Notes: generated from the sequence alone by a model not told the origin. A stretch of 64,000 nucleotides of DNA from an uncultured Lachnospiraceae bacterium (GCA_934432595.1 CAKRYR010000002.1:1-64000); one strand, 5' to 3'; shown: positions 44,058 through 53,797, numbered from the stretch's first letter. A program made the numbers and translations.

Positions 44058-46664
44058 ATGAAAATAAAGGCTTTTAATAATAAGAAAAAAAGTGAGTCGG
44101 GAATCACTTTAGATAAAGAACTTAAAATAAAATCTATATTAAATGATAATCTACCTATTTATGTTAGGGTAATTCAGATTATTTTAATTATTATGGCCGT
44201 AATTTGTCCTATATTTTCTTTTTTACAAGGTTTTAAATTTAAATTAAATTACACAATGATAGTTTTAGCATTGTGTATATGTGTTGTTATAGAATATATA
44301 GCATTTAGAATTCTTAAGATATATGAACAAGCACTACCTGCTATGTTGGTTGTTTTATCTTATAGTGTAGTATTGGTCGTGATGTTTAAAAGGATTTCTT
44401 CAGGATTTTTAAAAGTAGTTGAAGAATATATTACTTATTTTAATTTTCATTATAATACGGATTATGTCTTAAATATTAAAGTTGGAAAAGAAGCATTAAA
44501 TAATGCTTCGTGGTTAGTTTTAATTTTATCATTATTTGTGTCTTTAGTTATTTCATATATAATCTTAGTTGAATCGAATAAAATTACATATTTGATAATA
44601 ACCGCATTATGGCCAATTTTGTGTTTTGCTGTTGGTGCAAAACCTAATTTTATCTTTTTTATTTTATATATTATAGTATCTATTGTAATATTTGGAATGG
44701 ATTCCATAAGTAAGAATTATGAGATTTCAGATGAGATACATGGAGTAAGCAAAAGACAGAAAATGTTTAAAGATTTAGCAATGGTTAGGATAGGGATAAC
44801 TATTGGAATATTTACTTTATGTTTATTTGTTATTTTCTATGCTCTATTAAGTAAGAAAAGGTACGATAACAGTTCTGTTATAAAAAATATAAGTGATAAT
44901 TTAAGAAGTACATTACAAGGAATAACAAGTACCAATGATGAACAAGTAGATGCTTTTGATAGGGAGGAGACAGGTCAATCATCTATTGTATTAACTGATA
45001 TGATAATAAAGAAACCAGTGATTAATAATGGTGTATTATCAGATACAGGTAGTGTAAGATTTTATAACAAAAATGTATTCAGAATTGTTTCTAATGAGAT
45101 TATCGAAACAATGTATTTAAAAGAGTATGTTGGTTCAAAATATGATAATGGGTGGATATGTGATAGTGAAGGAGATAATAATAAATTAAGTCAATTAGAT
45201 AATATGTTAAGAGACACATTGATGCAAAATATAGGTAAAAATGTTAAGCAGGAAATACCATATAGTGTAATATCTATTGTTAATAAAGAAAGTGATATAA
45301 AGGGAGAATTAGTTCCTACAGGGTCAAATATATCTTATGCAATGACAAAAAATGGGTTAGTAAAATATACGGAAAAGAATAAAAATGTGGTAGCAGGATA
45401 TGAGTTTGAATTTGCCACATTATATAATCTTATGGATAAAATAAGTTATAATAAAAACGGTTATAATAAAAATATAGTTATTGAAAATTATAAAGAAGTA
45501 CCAGAAGAGTTAAAAGAGGCAATAAAAACTATAAAACCTGAAATAGATAAGTATATAGAAAAATTAAATAGTATGAAAGATGTAACGCAATATGCTAGAA
45601 ATAAAGACAAATTTAATATTATAAGAGCTTTAGTTGAGTATTTTAATTTGAATTATACATATACGCTAAATCCAGGTAAACCTGTTGATGAAGTTGATCC
45701 AATAGAATTCTTCTTATTGCAGAATAAAAAAGGATATTGCATGTATTATGCAGCAGCAGCTACTGCTATATTAAGGTATTATGGTATACCGGCTAGATAT
45801 GTAGAGGGATATGTGGTTAGAGCTAAAGACTGTGAAGGTGCTAAACGTGCGGAAGCAGATAAATATTTGTCAAAATTAAAAGATTATGATAAAGCTTACT
45901 ATGGTTTTGAAAATGCTCCATTGTATGAGTATAATGTTAAGGATAATAATGGACATGCTTGGGTGGAAGCATATATTGATGGGATAGGCTGGGTTCCTGT
46001 TGAGGTAACATCGAGTCAGTTATCAGAGAGTAGAGGACATTCTGAATTGGAGGAAGCTCTAAAAGAAGAGGATGAAGAAGTACCATCAAGTACAAATGAA
46101 CCAATAACAACAATGGCACCAACACAAGCTTCAGAGGAACCAGTTGTACAAACAATGAAACCAAAGCAGACTCCTATATCAGAGCCAAAAGAAGAAAATG
46201 AAAAGGAAGATAATAATAATGATATTGTATTGTTTATAGTAATATTAGTCACTTTATTAATAGTAATTGTGGGAATATTGTGTATAAAAAAAGAAAAAGC
46301 AAGTTCTGATGTGGAGAAAAATATAAAATTATATGATACTGATAAAATGGAATATGTAAATAAGATGATGAGCTTAATTTTTTCAAGATTTGATATTGTA
46401 TTTAATAGTAATATGACATACGAGGAATTTGCTAAAATAATTGTCGAAAAATTCCCAGAATATTCATTTGAAAAGATAGATACAATAATTAGATTTATTT
46501 TGAAGGATAGTTATAGTGAAAAGGGAATAGATGATGCTGAACGAAAACAAATAATTGATTTTTATAATTACTTAGTAGATAAATATGATGAATTATTGGA
46601 TAAGCAAGATAAGACGAAAGGTAAGAACAATAAAAAGAGGGGGAAATATATTAGAAAGGTTTAA
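44058..46664 (+). CDS. Membrane-anchored transglutaminase-like protein
   Basis: An 868-residue protein with about seven N-terminal membrane helices (within residues 30-270), an extracytoplasmic region with a transglutaminase/protease-like domain (catalytic C560 in KKGYCMYYAAAATAILRYYGIPARYVEGYVV and H633 in GHAWVEAYIDGIGWVPVEV), a Thr/Pro/Glu-rich stretch (about 670-715), a further membrane helix (IVLFIVILVTLLIVIVGILCI) and a cytoplasmic DUF4129-like C-terminal domain. It completes the MoxR-DUF58-transglutaminase operon, thought to modify or cleave surface proteins; the substrate is unknown. Confidence 0.9.
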   Translation: MKIKAFNNKKKSESGITLDKELKIKSILNDNLPIYVRVIQIILIIMAVICPIFSFLQGFKFKLNYTMIVLALCICVVIEYIAFRILKIYEQALPAMLVVLSYSVVLVVMFKRISSGFLKVVEEYITYFNFHYNTDYVLNIKVGKEALNNASWLVLILSLFVSLVISYIILVESNKITYLIITALWPILCFAVGAKPNFIFFILYIIVSIVIFGMDSISKNYEISDEIHGVSKRQKMFKDLAMVRIGITIGIFTLCLFVIFYALLSKKRYDNSSVIKNISDNLRSTLQGITSTNDEQVDAFDREETGQSSIVLTDMIIKKPVINNGVLSDTGSVRFYNKNVFRIVSNEIIETMYLKEYVGSKYDNGWICDSEGDNNKLSQLDNMLRDTLMQNIGKNVKQEIPYSVISIVNKESDIKGELVPTGSNISYAMTKNGLVKYTEKNKNVVAGYEFEFATLYNLMDKISYNKNGYNKNIVIENYKEVPEELKEAIKTIKPEIDKYIEKLNSMKDVTQYARNKDKFNIIRALVEYFNLNYTYTLNPGKPVDEVDPIEFFLLQNKKGYCMYYAAAATAILRYYGIPARYVEGYVVRAKDCEGAKRAEADKYLSKLKDYDKAYYGFENAPLYEYNVKDNNGHAWVEAYIDGIGWVPVEVTSSQLSESRGHSELEEALKEEDEEVPSSTNEPITTMAPTQASEEPVVQTMKPKQTPISEPKEENEKEDNNNDIVLFIVILVTLLIVIVGILCIKKEKASSDVEKNIKLYDTDKMEYVNKMMSLIFSRFDIVFNSNMTYEEFAKIIVEKFPEYSFEKIDTIIRFILKDSYSEKGIDDAERKQIIDFYNYLVDKYDELLDKQDKTKGKNNKKRGKYIRKV

Positions 46665-46734
46665 AAGTCTTGCCAAATAATGTCAAAAAGTGGTATAATC
46701 TAGGTTATGAATTTAAGAATGGAGGATTACTATT

Positions 46735-47505
46735 ATGGGTTTGGCATATAAATGGAAAGACACAGTTCTTGGGGGAATAGTAAATAAATCAAAGAATAAT
46801 AAGAAAATGTCAAGAGTTAATAATAATTCACAAGGTAGATATATATATATGACAAAGAAAGACGGGGATAAAATTAAGGATTTTTTAGATTTAGATGATA
46901 ATAGAAGTAAACAAATTATGCAAGACGCTCAAGTATTGAAAAAGGCGTATCTTTCTGATGAAGTTGTTTCAAAAATGAAGGAAGAGATAAATGAAATATT
47001 TGAGAAAGAATATTATTCATATACAAATAGATTATTTGAATACAAGAGTGTTTTAGAAGATTATAAATGTTATTTAGATGGTATAGAAGATAGAATACGT
47101 GATTATGAGAAAATAGCACTTCAGTCAAATAGTGATTTGAAACAGTATGGAATGGTATTTAAGCAATATAGTGAGGAACTCGAAACATACAATATGGCTT
47201 TAGATCACTATGAAAAAAAGTTAGATGAATATAAAATTAATCATGAAGCAGATAAAGCTATTATGGATGACATTGAAAAAATGGTTAATAAGAATATGTC
47301 TTTAGATGTATTGATTTCAAATGAAGTAAACAGAGTTATGGAACAAAATAATAGAAATATGAAAGATTTTATTGAGGGTGAATTTACTAAGATTGCAGCA
47401 CGTAGTATAAAATCTAGAAAAAAAATAGATACCATGTTTGTAGTTTTGCTTACATCAAATATTATTACTATATTAGGAATAATAGCATTGTATTTGTTTA
47501 AATAA
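46735..47505 (+). CDS. Coiled-coil protein with C-terminal membrane anchor
   Basis: A 256-residue protein of no family I recognise. It has a basic N-terminus, a long tyrosine- and glutamate-rich helical region (about 65-190, EYYSYTNRLFEYKSVLEDYKCYLDGIEDRIRDYEKI) likely to be coiled coil, and one C-terminal transmembrane helix (MFVVLLTSNIITILGIIALYLF) ending two residues before the C-terminus, so it is probably tail-anchored with its bulk in the cytoplasm. It follows the transglutaminase gene by 70 bases after GGAGG and is followed by a terminator, so it may belong to the same operon. Confidence 0.75.
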   Translation: MGLAYKWKDTVLGGIVNKSKNNKKMSRVNNNSQGRYIYMTKKDGDKIKDFLDLDDNRSKQIMQDAQVLKKAYLSDEVVSKMKEEINEIFEKEYYSYTNRLFEYKSVLEDYKCYLDGIEDRIRDYEKIALQSNSDLKQYGMVFKQYSEELETYNMALDHYEKKLDEYKINHEADKAIMDDIEKMVNKNMSLDVLISNEVNRVMEQNNRNMKDFIEGEFTKIAARSIKSRKKIDTMFVVLLTSNIITILGIIALYLFK

Positions 47506-47532
47506 TAAATTCTTTTGTTTATATTTTTTATG

Positions 47533-47571
47533 GAACGTAATTTATTTAATGGTAAACTACGTTCTTTTTTT
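47533..47571 (+). terminator. Terminator
   Basis: GAACGTAATTT (47533-47543) pairs with AAACTACGTTC (47554-47564), one mismatch, followed by seven T. Ends the MoxR operon or the tail-anchored gene. Confidence 0.85.
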
Positions 47572-47640
47572 GTTCTAAAAAAATATTTTTATGCATATAC
47601 TGTAGATGTTAGATAAAGTTGTAAAGTTAGGAGGGACACA

Positions 47641-48750
47641 ATGGCAGATTATAAGAGATTTATATCATATATGTATATTTATAAAAAAGGGTTAAAGGGC
47701 AATAATATTGGATATGCTAAAATTGAATCGAAAAATGGAGCATGTAAAATTATTTTAAGTGTAAAATATAGTAATTTAAAAGAAAAGGAGTGGAAAATTG
47801 CATTATTTTACAGAAGAGAAGATGACGACAATAAAGGGAATATTAATATGATAAATATTGATAATATTAGTGCGAAGAAGGATGAGCTTACTGTTACATA
47901 TAAAACAGATGAACATAATTTATTTGATAGTAAAATAGCTCTTAATAAAATCGCAGGAATAATATTGGTTGGAGATAATAATGAATATATAGGGACAGAA
48001 TGGGATGATAATGGAATAGAATATAAATTTATTACTAATGAACAAAAAAAGAATAAGGAAATAGTAGGGAAAAATGAGAGTAAAATAATAGAGACAGAAA
48101 AAAAAGAACAAAAGATTGAGGAAGAAAACTCTATAAAAAAAGGTCAGTTAATGAATAATAAGGAGAGTATGGTAAATGAACTCCAAAATACTAATCATAG
48201 TAATTATAATATATTAGATAATGATGAGAATAAGATACTTGAAGAAAGTGAGATAAAAATTAATAAAAGAGAGGTTGAAGGTAGGGATAATTATGAAAAA
48301 AGAGATATGATGAATTTCAATAAATTTAATGAAAGTAGAATACCTAAACAAATGTCAGAACAGAAAGGTAGAGGTGAACCTCAAGAACAAATAAAACCAT
48401 ATATAAAGAGAATATTGGACGGATATCCTAGAATGTATCCATTTGAAGATGATGAAGTGATAGATTGTATAAAACTTGAACCTCATGATATAGGTATATT
48501 TCCAATGGATAAGTGGCCATTAGCAAATAATAGTTTTCTTTTACATGGATATTATACATATAGGCATTTGATATTTGCTAGATTAAAAAGAAATAATAGT
48601 ATTCGTTATATCTTAGGAGTGCCAGGAATCTTTCGTGATAGAGAGAGATTTATGGCAAAAATGTTTGGATTTAATAATTTTAAAGGCGTAAGAAATAAAC
48701 CTTTAAATACAGGTGAATTTGGTTATTGGTATATGCATTTAAATGTATAG
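47641..48750 (+). CDS. DUF6128-like protein of unknown function
   Basis: A 369-residue protein in three parts. The N-terminal 130 residues are beta-rich (FISYMYIYKKGLKGNNIGYAK). A very charged low-complexity linker (about 135-245, mostly Glu, Lys and Asn) follows. The C-terminal 120 residues contain HGYYTYRHLIFARLKRNNSIRYILGVPGIFRDRERFMAKMFGFNNF. The C-terminal pattern resembles the DUF6128 family known to me from Lachnospiraceae. There is no signal peptide. Function unknown. GGAGG precedes the ATG. Confidence 0.75.
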   Translation: MADYKRFISYMYIYKKGLKGNNIGYAKIESKNGACKIILSVKYSNLKEKEWKIALFYRREDDDNKGNINMINIDNISAKKDELTVTYKTDEHNLFDSKIALNKIAGIILVGDNNEYIGTEWDDNGIEYKFITNEQKKNKEIVGKNESKIIETEKKEQKIEEENSIKKGQLMNNKESMVNELQNTNHSNYNILDNDENKILEESEIKINKREVEGRDNYEKRDMMNFNKFNESRIPKQMSEQKGRGEPQEQIKPYIKRILDGYPRMYPFEDDEVIDCIKLEPHDIGIFPMDKWPLANNSFLLHGYYTYRHLIFARLKRNNSIRYILGVPGIFRDRERFMAKMFGFNNFKGVRNKPLNTGEFGYWYMHLNV

Positions 48751-48755
48751 ATAAA

Positions 48756-49301
48756 TTATTTGTCAACAATACTATAACGTAGATGGTCAACCCATTTATC
48801 ATTAAGATTAATGTAAGATTTTGCTATACCTTCAAACTCAAAATTAAGATTTTCTAACAGATGAATTGAAGGTTTATTTTTAGGGTGCACCAATGCATCA
48901 ATTTTGTGAAATTGATAACCTTCAAAAATGAGAGGTATAGCAAAATTTAAAGCTTCTGTTGCAAAACCTTGACGTGTATGATTTTGATCAATTTTATAGC
49001 TTAGTTGACAGTTTAATAAAGCACCTTTTTTCATATCTGAAAAAGAAAGGCAACCTATAATTGTTGACGGATCATATTTATTGAAAATCCATAAGCGAAG
49101 CATATGATAATTTGCAATAGCATTTTCTTCATATTTTAAAGAAATTTTATGAAATTCTGTTGTATAAAAATTTTTTACTCGTTTTGGCTCCCAAGGTTCA
49201 AAAAAATTACGATTGTCTGAGTAAAATTTACAAACTCTATCTGCATAGGAAGAGTCTAAAGTTTTAAGTATTAAACGTGATGTTGTATATACTAATTGCA
49301 T
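48756..49301 (-). CDS. GNAT-family acetyltransferase (RimJ/RimL-like)
   Basis: A 181-residue acetyltransferase of the type that modifies protein N-termini or small molecules. It starts MQLVYTTSRLILKTLDSSYADRV, with the acetyl-CoA loop region NHTRQGFATEALNFAIPLIFE and the late KIDALVHPKNKPSIHLLENLNFEFEG typical of Acetyltransf_3. The ATG at 49301 is chosen since the in-frame ATG at 49313 is part of the ribosome-binding sequence ATGAGGATTATTATG. It is convergent with the DUF6128-like gene, 5 bases apart. Confidence 0.9.
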   Translation of the reverse strand: MQLVYTTSRLILKTLDSSYADRVCKFYSDNRNFFEPWEPKRVKNFYTTEFHKISLKYEENAIANYHMLRLWIFNKYDPSTIIGCLSFSDMKKGALLNCQLSYKIDQNHTRQGFATEALNFAIPLIFEGYQFHKIDALVHPKNKPSIHLLENLNFEFEGIAKSYINLNDKWVDHLRYSIVDK

Positions 49302-49360
49302 AATAATCCTCATTTCTAAAGTTAATTAATACTAGGATGTATAGTAAAAGTCTGTTATAA

Positions 49361-49430
49361 TTTTTATGTAATAGGAAATTATTTCAGAGTGTTGCTATTA
49401 CATAAAAAATCTCATAGGGATACATCGCAT
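49361..49430. repeat. Dispersed hairpin repeat, copy C (5' half)
   Basis: Perfect 14-bp inverted repeat TTTTTATGTAATAG (49361-49374) with CTATTACATAAAAA (49395-49408), then ATCTCATAGGGATACATCGC. The hairpin and the following sequence match the first half of copies A (19995) and B (24974); the nested GAACA/TGTTC 3' part is absent. It lies between the GNAT gene and tadA. Confidence 0.5.
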
Positions 49431-49486
49431 AGTATATTTCGTACTAAATATAAAAAAATTAAATATATTGTGAAATGAGGATAAAT

Positions 49487-49969
49487 ATGGAATTAGAAAA
49501 AGAAAATTTTTTAGAGGATAGAAGATATATGTTTGAGGCTATTAAACAAGCCAAAAAGGCAGAAAAAGTTGAAGACGTTCCTATTGGATGTGTAATAGTT
49601 TTGGATGGTCAAATAATTGCAAGGGGATATAACAAAAGAAATAAAAAAAAGAGTACTTTATGTCATGCTGAAATAGAAGCTATAGGAAGGGCAACGAAGA
49701 AGATAGGAGATTGGAGATTAGATAATTGTACTATGTATGTTACCCTTGAGCCTTGCCCTATGTGTGCAGGAGCAATAGTTCAAGCTAGAATAAAAAGAGT
49801 TGTAATAGGTGCCATGAATCCTAAAGCAGGATGTGCGGGTTCTATTGTTAACTTGCTTCAAATGGACGGATTTAATCATAAGGTTGAAATAACGACAGGA
49901 ATATATGAAAAAGAATGCAGTGAATTAATGAAAAATTTCTTTGCTAAATTAAGAATTAAAAAGAAGTAA
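49487..49969 (+). CDS. tadA: tRNA adenosine deaminase TadA
   Basis: A 160-residue zinc deaminase making inosine at the wobble position of tRNA-Arg(ACG). Motifs: HAEIEAIGRA (zinc-binding histidine and catalytic glutamate) and PCPMCAGAIVQARIKRVVIGA (two zinc cysteines). The ATG at 49487 is used because the upstream in-frame ATG at 49475 is part of the GAGG ribosome-binding site. In many Firmicutes tadA lies next to the SRP RNA gene; here two genes intervene. Confidence 0.95.
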   Translation: MELEKENFLEDRRYMFEAIKQAKKAEKVEDVPIGCVIVLDGQIIARGYNKRNKKKSTLCHAEIEAIGRATKKIGDWRLDNCTMYVTLEPCPMCAGAIVQARIKRVVIGAMNPKAGCAGSIVNLLQMDGFNHKVEITTGIYEKECSELMKNFFAKLRIKKK

Positions 49970-50036
49970 TATATGAATATTATTTTATTATATATAATAT
50001 ATAACAATTATAATAAAGATAATAGGTAATTGAAAA

Positions 50037-51776
50037 TTGAGTAATGGAAAAATTGATGAACAATTAGAATTGGCATTACAAGTTCCCCAAGATGTATTGC
50101 AACAAGATGTTAATTTGGCAGCAGGGTATGATGAAAATGAAAATAAATGGGAGTTGATTATAAAATATGAGGGGGATATAGAGAGTATCGTAGATGAATT
50201 AGGAATAGTTATAGAAATATTATCATATGGATATGCTATTGTAATTATTGAAGAGAATATGATTGATAGATTGGCAGAATTTGATCAAATAATATATATT
50301 GAAAAACCGAGAGCACTGACATTTTCAATTAATAATGCACGAGCAGTGTCATGTATAAATGGATTACAAAATTCTAATAGTATGGAACTATTTGGCGAAG
50401 GCGTAATAGTTGGAATAATTGATTCGGGTATAGATTATTCGCATCCAGATTTTAGAACCGAGGATGGAAAAACAAGAATAATAAGCCTTTGGGATCAAAC
50501 TATTAATAGTGGAGATCCTCCTAAAGGATTTATACTAGGAACAGAATATTCCAAAGAGCAAATAAATCTTGCTCTAAATCAATTAACTAAGGAAGAACAA
50601 CTTAAAATAGTAAATTCTGTGGACATAAGCGGCCATGGTACACATGTTGCTGGAATAGCATGTGGTAATGGTATTGCAAGTAAAGGTTTATACAGGGGAG
50701 TAGCGTCAAAAAGTGAGATAGTTGTTGTTAAAATAGGAGATAGTATTGGTGAATCTTATCCAAATACGACACGAATTATGGAAGCCCTTGAATATGTTCT
50801 ACAAGTAGCAATTAGGGAAAATAAACCAATAGCCATTAACTTAAGTTTTGGGAATAATTATGGGGATCATAGTGGAAGAAATATTCTAGAACAATATATA
50901 GATGAAGTTGCAATGACTTGGAAAAATAGCATATGTGTGGGTACAGGAAATGAAGGAAATGAGAGAAAACATATTGGGAGGAATGTTTTAGAAGATAATG
51001 TTGAAAATGAATTACTTATTGGTCCATCTCAGGGCTATATAAGTCTTCAAATATGGAAGAATTATAAGGACAATTTTAATATTGATATTATTTCACCTAG
51101 TGGAAAGAGAATAAGTATTAATAAATATATAAATGAAACAGCAACATATAATAATGAGAATACAACAATATATGTTTATTATGGGCAACCGAATCCTTTA
51201 GCAACAATTCAAGAAATAAATATAATATTTTATCCTAATAGCCGATATTTAGAAGAGGGAATATGGAAAATAGAAGTGTCTCCAGTAGAAGTTGTTGATG
51301 GTAGATATGATATATGGCTCGGGTCAAATGTTATCTTAAACTCGGGAACAGGATTTTTACAACCAACGAAATATAAAACATTAACAATTCCATCAACTTC
51401 ATATAGAGCTGTAACTGTAGGAGCTTATAATGGAATGACAGATAGTTATGCTCTGTTTTCAGGAGTTGGTTCAATGGAATATGGTATAATAACTAAACCG
51501 GATATTGTCGCACCTGGTGTTAATATTATATCAACAGCGGTTGGTGGTGGTTATATATCTAGAACTGGAACATCCATGGCAACGCCTATTGTTACCGGAA
51601 GCACGGCATTATTATTAGAGTGGGGAATAATAAGGGGGAATGATAGGTTTTTATATGGAGAGAAGATAAAGGCATATCTTATTAAGGGTGCAAGACAGCT
51701 TAAGGAATTTACATATTATCCAAACCCTTTTATAGGTTGGGGAGCATTATGTCTAGAAGATTCATTGCCAAGTTAA
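50037..51776 (+). CDS. S8 family serine peptidase (Csp-like subtilase)
   Basis: A 579-residue subtilase. The catalytic triad is complete: D129 (GIIDSGIDYSHPDF), H200 (SGHGTHVAGIACG) and S513 (GTSMATPIVTGSTALL). An N-terminal prodomain-like region (1-105) and a roughly 130-residue beta-rich insertion ahead of the serine resemble the clostridial Csp germination proteases and related proteins. There is no signal peptide, so it is cytoplasmic or exported by another route. The start is TTG at 50037 with a weak AGG upstream. Substrate unknown. Confidence 0.88.
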   Translation: MSNGKIDEQLELALQVPQDVLQQDVNLAAGYDENENKWELIIKYEGDIESIVDELGIVIEILSYGYAIVIIEENMIDRLAEFDQIIYIEKPRALTFSINNARAVSCINGLQNSNSMELFGEGVIVGIIDSGIDYSHPDFRTEDGKTRIISLWDQTINSGDPPKGFILGTEYSKEQINLALNQLTKEEQLKIVNSVDISGHGTHVAGIACGNGIASKGLYRGVASKSEIVVVKIGDSIGESYPNTTRIMEALEYVLQVAIRENKPIAINLSFGNNYGDHSGRNILEQYIDEVAMTWKNSICVGTGNEGNERKHIGRNVLEDNVENELLIGPSQGYISLQIWKNYKDNFNIDIISPSGKRISINKYINETATYNNENTTIYVYYGQPNPLATIQEINIIFYPNSRYLEEGIWKIEVSPVEVVDGRYDIWLGSNVILNSGTGFLQPTKYKTLTIPSTSYRAVTVGAYNGMTDSYALFSGVGSMEYGIITKPDIVAPGVNIISTAVGGGYISRTGTSMATPIVTGSTALLLEWGIIRGNDRFLYGEKIKAYLIKGARQLKEFTYYPNPFIGWGALCLEDSLPS

Positions 51777-51877
51777 AATTGGTTAAAAATGGAAATATTT
51801 ATTGAAATCATTTTTTTAAAATGATATTATAAAAAATAATATTATAAAAAATAACATGATACAAAGGAGATAGAAGA

Positions 51878-53257
51878 ATGGCTGATAAAGGAAAAATACC
51901 TTATAAGATTTATTTAGAAGAAAATGAGATGCCAAAACAATGGTATAATTTAAGAGCAGATATGAAAAATAAACCAGCTCCATTGTTAAATCCTGGAACA
52001 TTAAAACCATTGAAGGCTGAGGAATTAGAGCAAATCTTTTGCTCAGAATTGGTAAAGCAAGAATTAGATGATACAACACCTTATTTTGACATTCCAGAAG
52101 AGATTAGAGATTTCTATAAAATGTATAGACCTTCCCCATTGGTTAGGGCATACTGTTTAGAAAAAAAATTAGATACTCCAGCTAAGATATATTATAAGTT
52201 TGAGGGAAATAATACATCTGGTAGTCATAAACTGAATTCTGCTATAGCACAAGCATATTATGCAAAGAAACAAGGACTGAAAGGTGTTACTACAGAGACA
52301 GGTGCAGGTCAATGGGGAACTGCTCTTTCTATGGCATGTTCATATTTAGATTTAGATTGTAAGGTATATATGGTAAAAGTGTCATATAATCAAAAACCAT
52401 TTAGACGTGAGATTATGAAAACTTATGGTGCCAACGTTACACCTTCACCATCTAACACAACAGAAATAGGTAGAAAAATTCTCAGTGAATATCCAGATAC
52501 AAATGGAAGCTTAGGATGTGCAATATCTGAAGCAGTTGAAGCTGCAAATAAAGATGAGAACTATAGATATGTATTAGGTTCTGTGCTTAATCAAGTATTG
52601 TTACATCAATCAGTTATAGGTTTGGAAACAAAGGCAGCACTAGATAAATATGGCATTGTACCAGATATGATAATTGGATGTGCTGGTGGCGGCTCAAATC
52701 TTGGAGGATTAATAGCACCGTTTATGGGTGAAATGTTAAGAGGAAAAAGACAGTATGATATAGTTGCAGTTGAACCTGCTTCATGCCCTAGTTTTACAAG
52801 AGGTCAATATAGATATGATTTCTGTGATACTGGAATGGTATGTCCATTGCAAAAGATGTATACACTTGGTAGTGGATTTATGCCTTCACCAAATCATGCT
52901 GGAGGACTAAGATATCATGGTATGAGTTCTACACTTTCACAATTGTATCATGATAAGCTTATGAGAGCTGTTGCAGTTGAACAAACAGAAGTATTTGCTG
53001 CAGCAGAACAATTTGCGAGAGTTGAAGGAATATTACCTGCTCCGGAAAGTAGCCATGCTATAAAGGTAGCTATAGATGAGGCTCTTAAATGTAGAGAAAC
53101 TGGTGAAGAGAAAACAATTGTATTTGGTTTAACAGGAACAGGATATTTTGACTTGTATGCATATGAGGCATTTAATGATGGGAAAATGACAGATTACATA
53201 CCAACAGATGAAGAACTTGCAAAGAGCTTTGCAACAATTCCAAATATAGATTTATAG
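51878..53257 (+). CDS. TrpB2-type tryptophan synthase beta-like enzyme
   Basis: A 459-residue pyridoxal-phosphate enzyme of the long TrpB2 class. The PLP lysine is K118 in GSHKLNSAIAQAYYA, followed by TTETGAGQWGTALSMA, and the phosphate-binding GCAGGGSNLGG. It makes tryptophan from indole and serine in characterised relatives. No trpA or other trp gene is adjacent, which is usual for TrpB2. AAAGGAGAT precedes the ATG; the upstream gap has an exact 15-bp tandem repeat (51824-51853). Confidence 0.93.
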   Translation: MADKGKIPYKIYLEENEMPKQWYNLRADMKNKPAPLLNPGTLKPLKAEELEQIFCSELVKQELDDTTPYFDIPEEIRDFYKMYRPSPLVRAYCLEKKLDTPAKIYYKFEGNNTSGSHKLNSAIAQAYYAKKQGLKGVTTETGAGQWGTALSMACSYLDLDCKVYMVKVSYNQKPFRREIMKTYGANVTPSPSNTTEIGRKILSEYPDTNGSLGCAISEAVEAANKDENYRYVLGSVLNQVLLHQSVIGLETKAALDKYGIVPDMIIGCAGGGSNLGGLIAPFMGEMLRGKRQYDIVAVEPASCPSFTRGQYRYDFCDTGMVCPLQKMYTLGSGFMPSPNHAGGLRYHGMSSTLSQLYHDKLMRAVAVEQTEVFAAAEQFARVEGILPAPESSHAIKVAIDEALKCRETGEEKTIVFGLTGTGYFDLYAYEAFNDGKMTDYIPTDEELAKSFATIPNIDL

Positions 53258-53286
53258 GAACTGTTAAAAAAATAGTTTAGTTTATA

Positions 53287-53347
53287 TTGACTTTTTAGGT
53301 TAAATTGGATATACTAAACCTTGACTTTCAAATAAGTTATTTATAAA
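53287..53347 (+). promoter_or_regulatory. Promoters of the SRP RNA
   Basis: Two candidates: TTGACT (53287-53292) with TATACT (53310-53315) at 17 bases, and TTGACT (53321-53326) with TATAAA (53342-53347) at 15 bases. The second fits the mature 5' end near 53362 better. Confidence 0.6.
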
Positions 53348-53361
53348 TATGTCATAAAATT

Positions 53362-53624
53362 TCGTGCAGCTGGGAAGTTAGCGGTGTCCTGTACCTGCAA
53401 TCCGCTATAGCAGGAGTGATACTCTGCAGAGGGCTTATTATTGTGAGGCTGCCCATTATAAGTGGCGTTGACGTCTGGGTCTTACGCAACAAGAATTCAT
53501 GAACCGTGTCAGGTCAGGAATGAAGCAGCACTAAGTGAAACCTCTTGTGTGCCGTAAGGCTACCTGGATCGAGTTAACTGTAGTGGTAACGCTTGTGATG
53601 TAAGTTCGAAGCAGAGTGCACGAT
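53362..53624 (+). ncRNA. ffs: Signal recognition particle RNA, large type
   Basis: A roughly 263-nt RNA with terminal pairing CGTGCA/TGCACG. The apical domain contains CCGTGTCAGGTCAGGAATGAAGCAGC, the Ffh-binding loop (the usual CCGGAAGGAAGCAGC slightly changed), and the 5' part (GGTGTCCTGTACCTGCAATCCGCTATAGCAG) forms the Alu domain seen in Firmicutes. It guides ribosomes making membrane proteins to FtsY/SecYEG. A terminator follows at 53642. Confidence 0.95.
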
Positions 53625-53641
53625 TAAAATATAGAATTTAA

Positions 53642-53670
53642 AGTCGTTTTTTAACGGCTTTTTCTTTTTT
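53642..53670 (+). terminator. Terminator of SRP RNA
   Basis: AGTCGTT (53642-53648) pairs with AACGGCT (53653-53659) over a four-base loop, followed by a T-rich run. Confidence 0.85.
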
Positions 53671-53762
53671 GTCTATTTTAATTTCAATAGGATATTTTAA
53701 CTAAATTATACAAACAATTTAGGACTTGACAAAATAATGTTAGATAATTTTAACAAAATACA

Positions 53763-53791
53763 TTGACTTTTCAAACATTTAATTGTATAAT
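53763..53791 (+). promoter_or_regulatory. Promoter of an unassigned RNA
   Basis: TTGACT (53763-53768), 17-base spacer, perfect TATAAT (53786-53791). Start expected near 53798. Confidence 0.85.
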
Positions 53792-53797
53792 ATAAAC

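Noticed and set aside
51807..51853. AT-rich inverted and 15-bp tandem repeats between the subtilase and TrpB2 genes
   Set aside because: Low-complexity A/T sequence; probably a weak terminator or slippage product, not a mobile element.
51878..53257. Tryptophan biosynthesis operon
   Set aside because: Only a TrpB2-type gene is present, with no trpA, trpC, trpD or trpE nearby.
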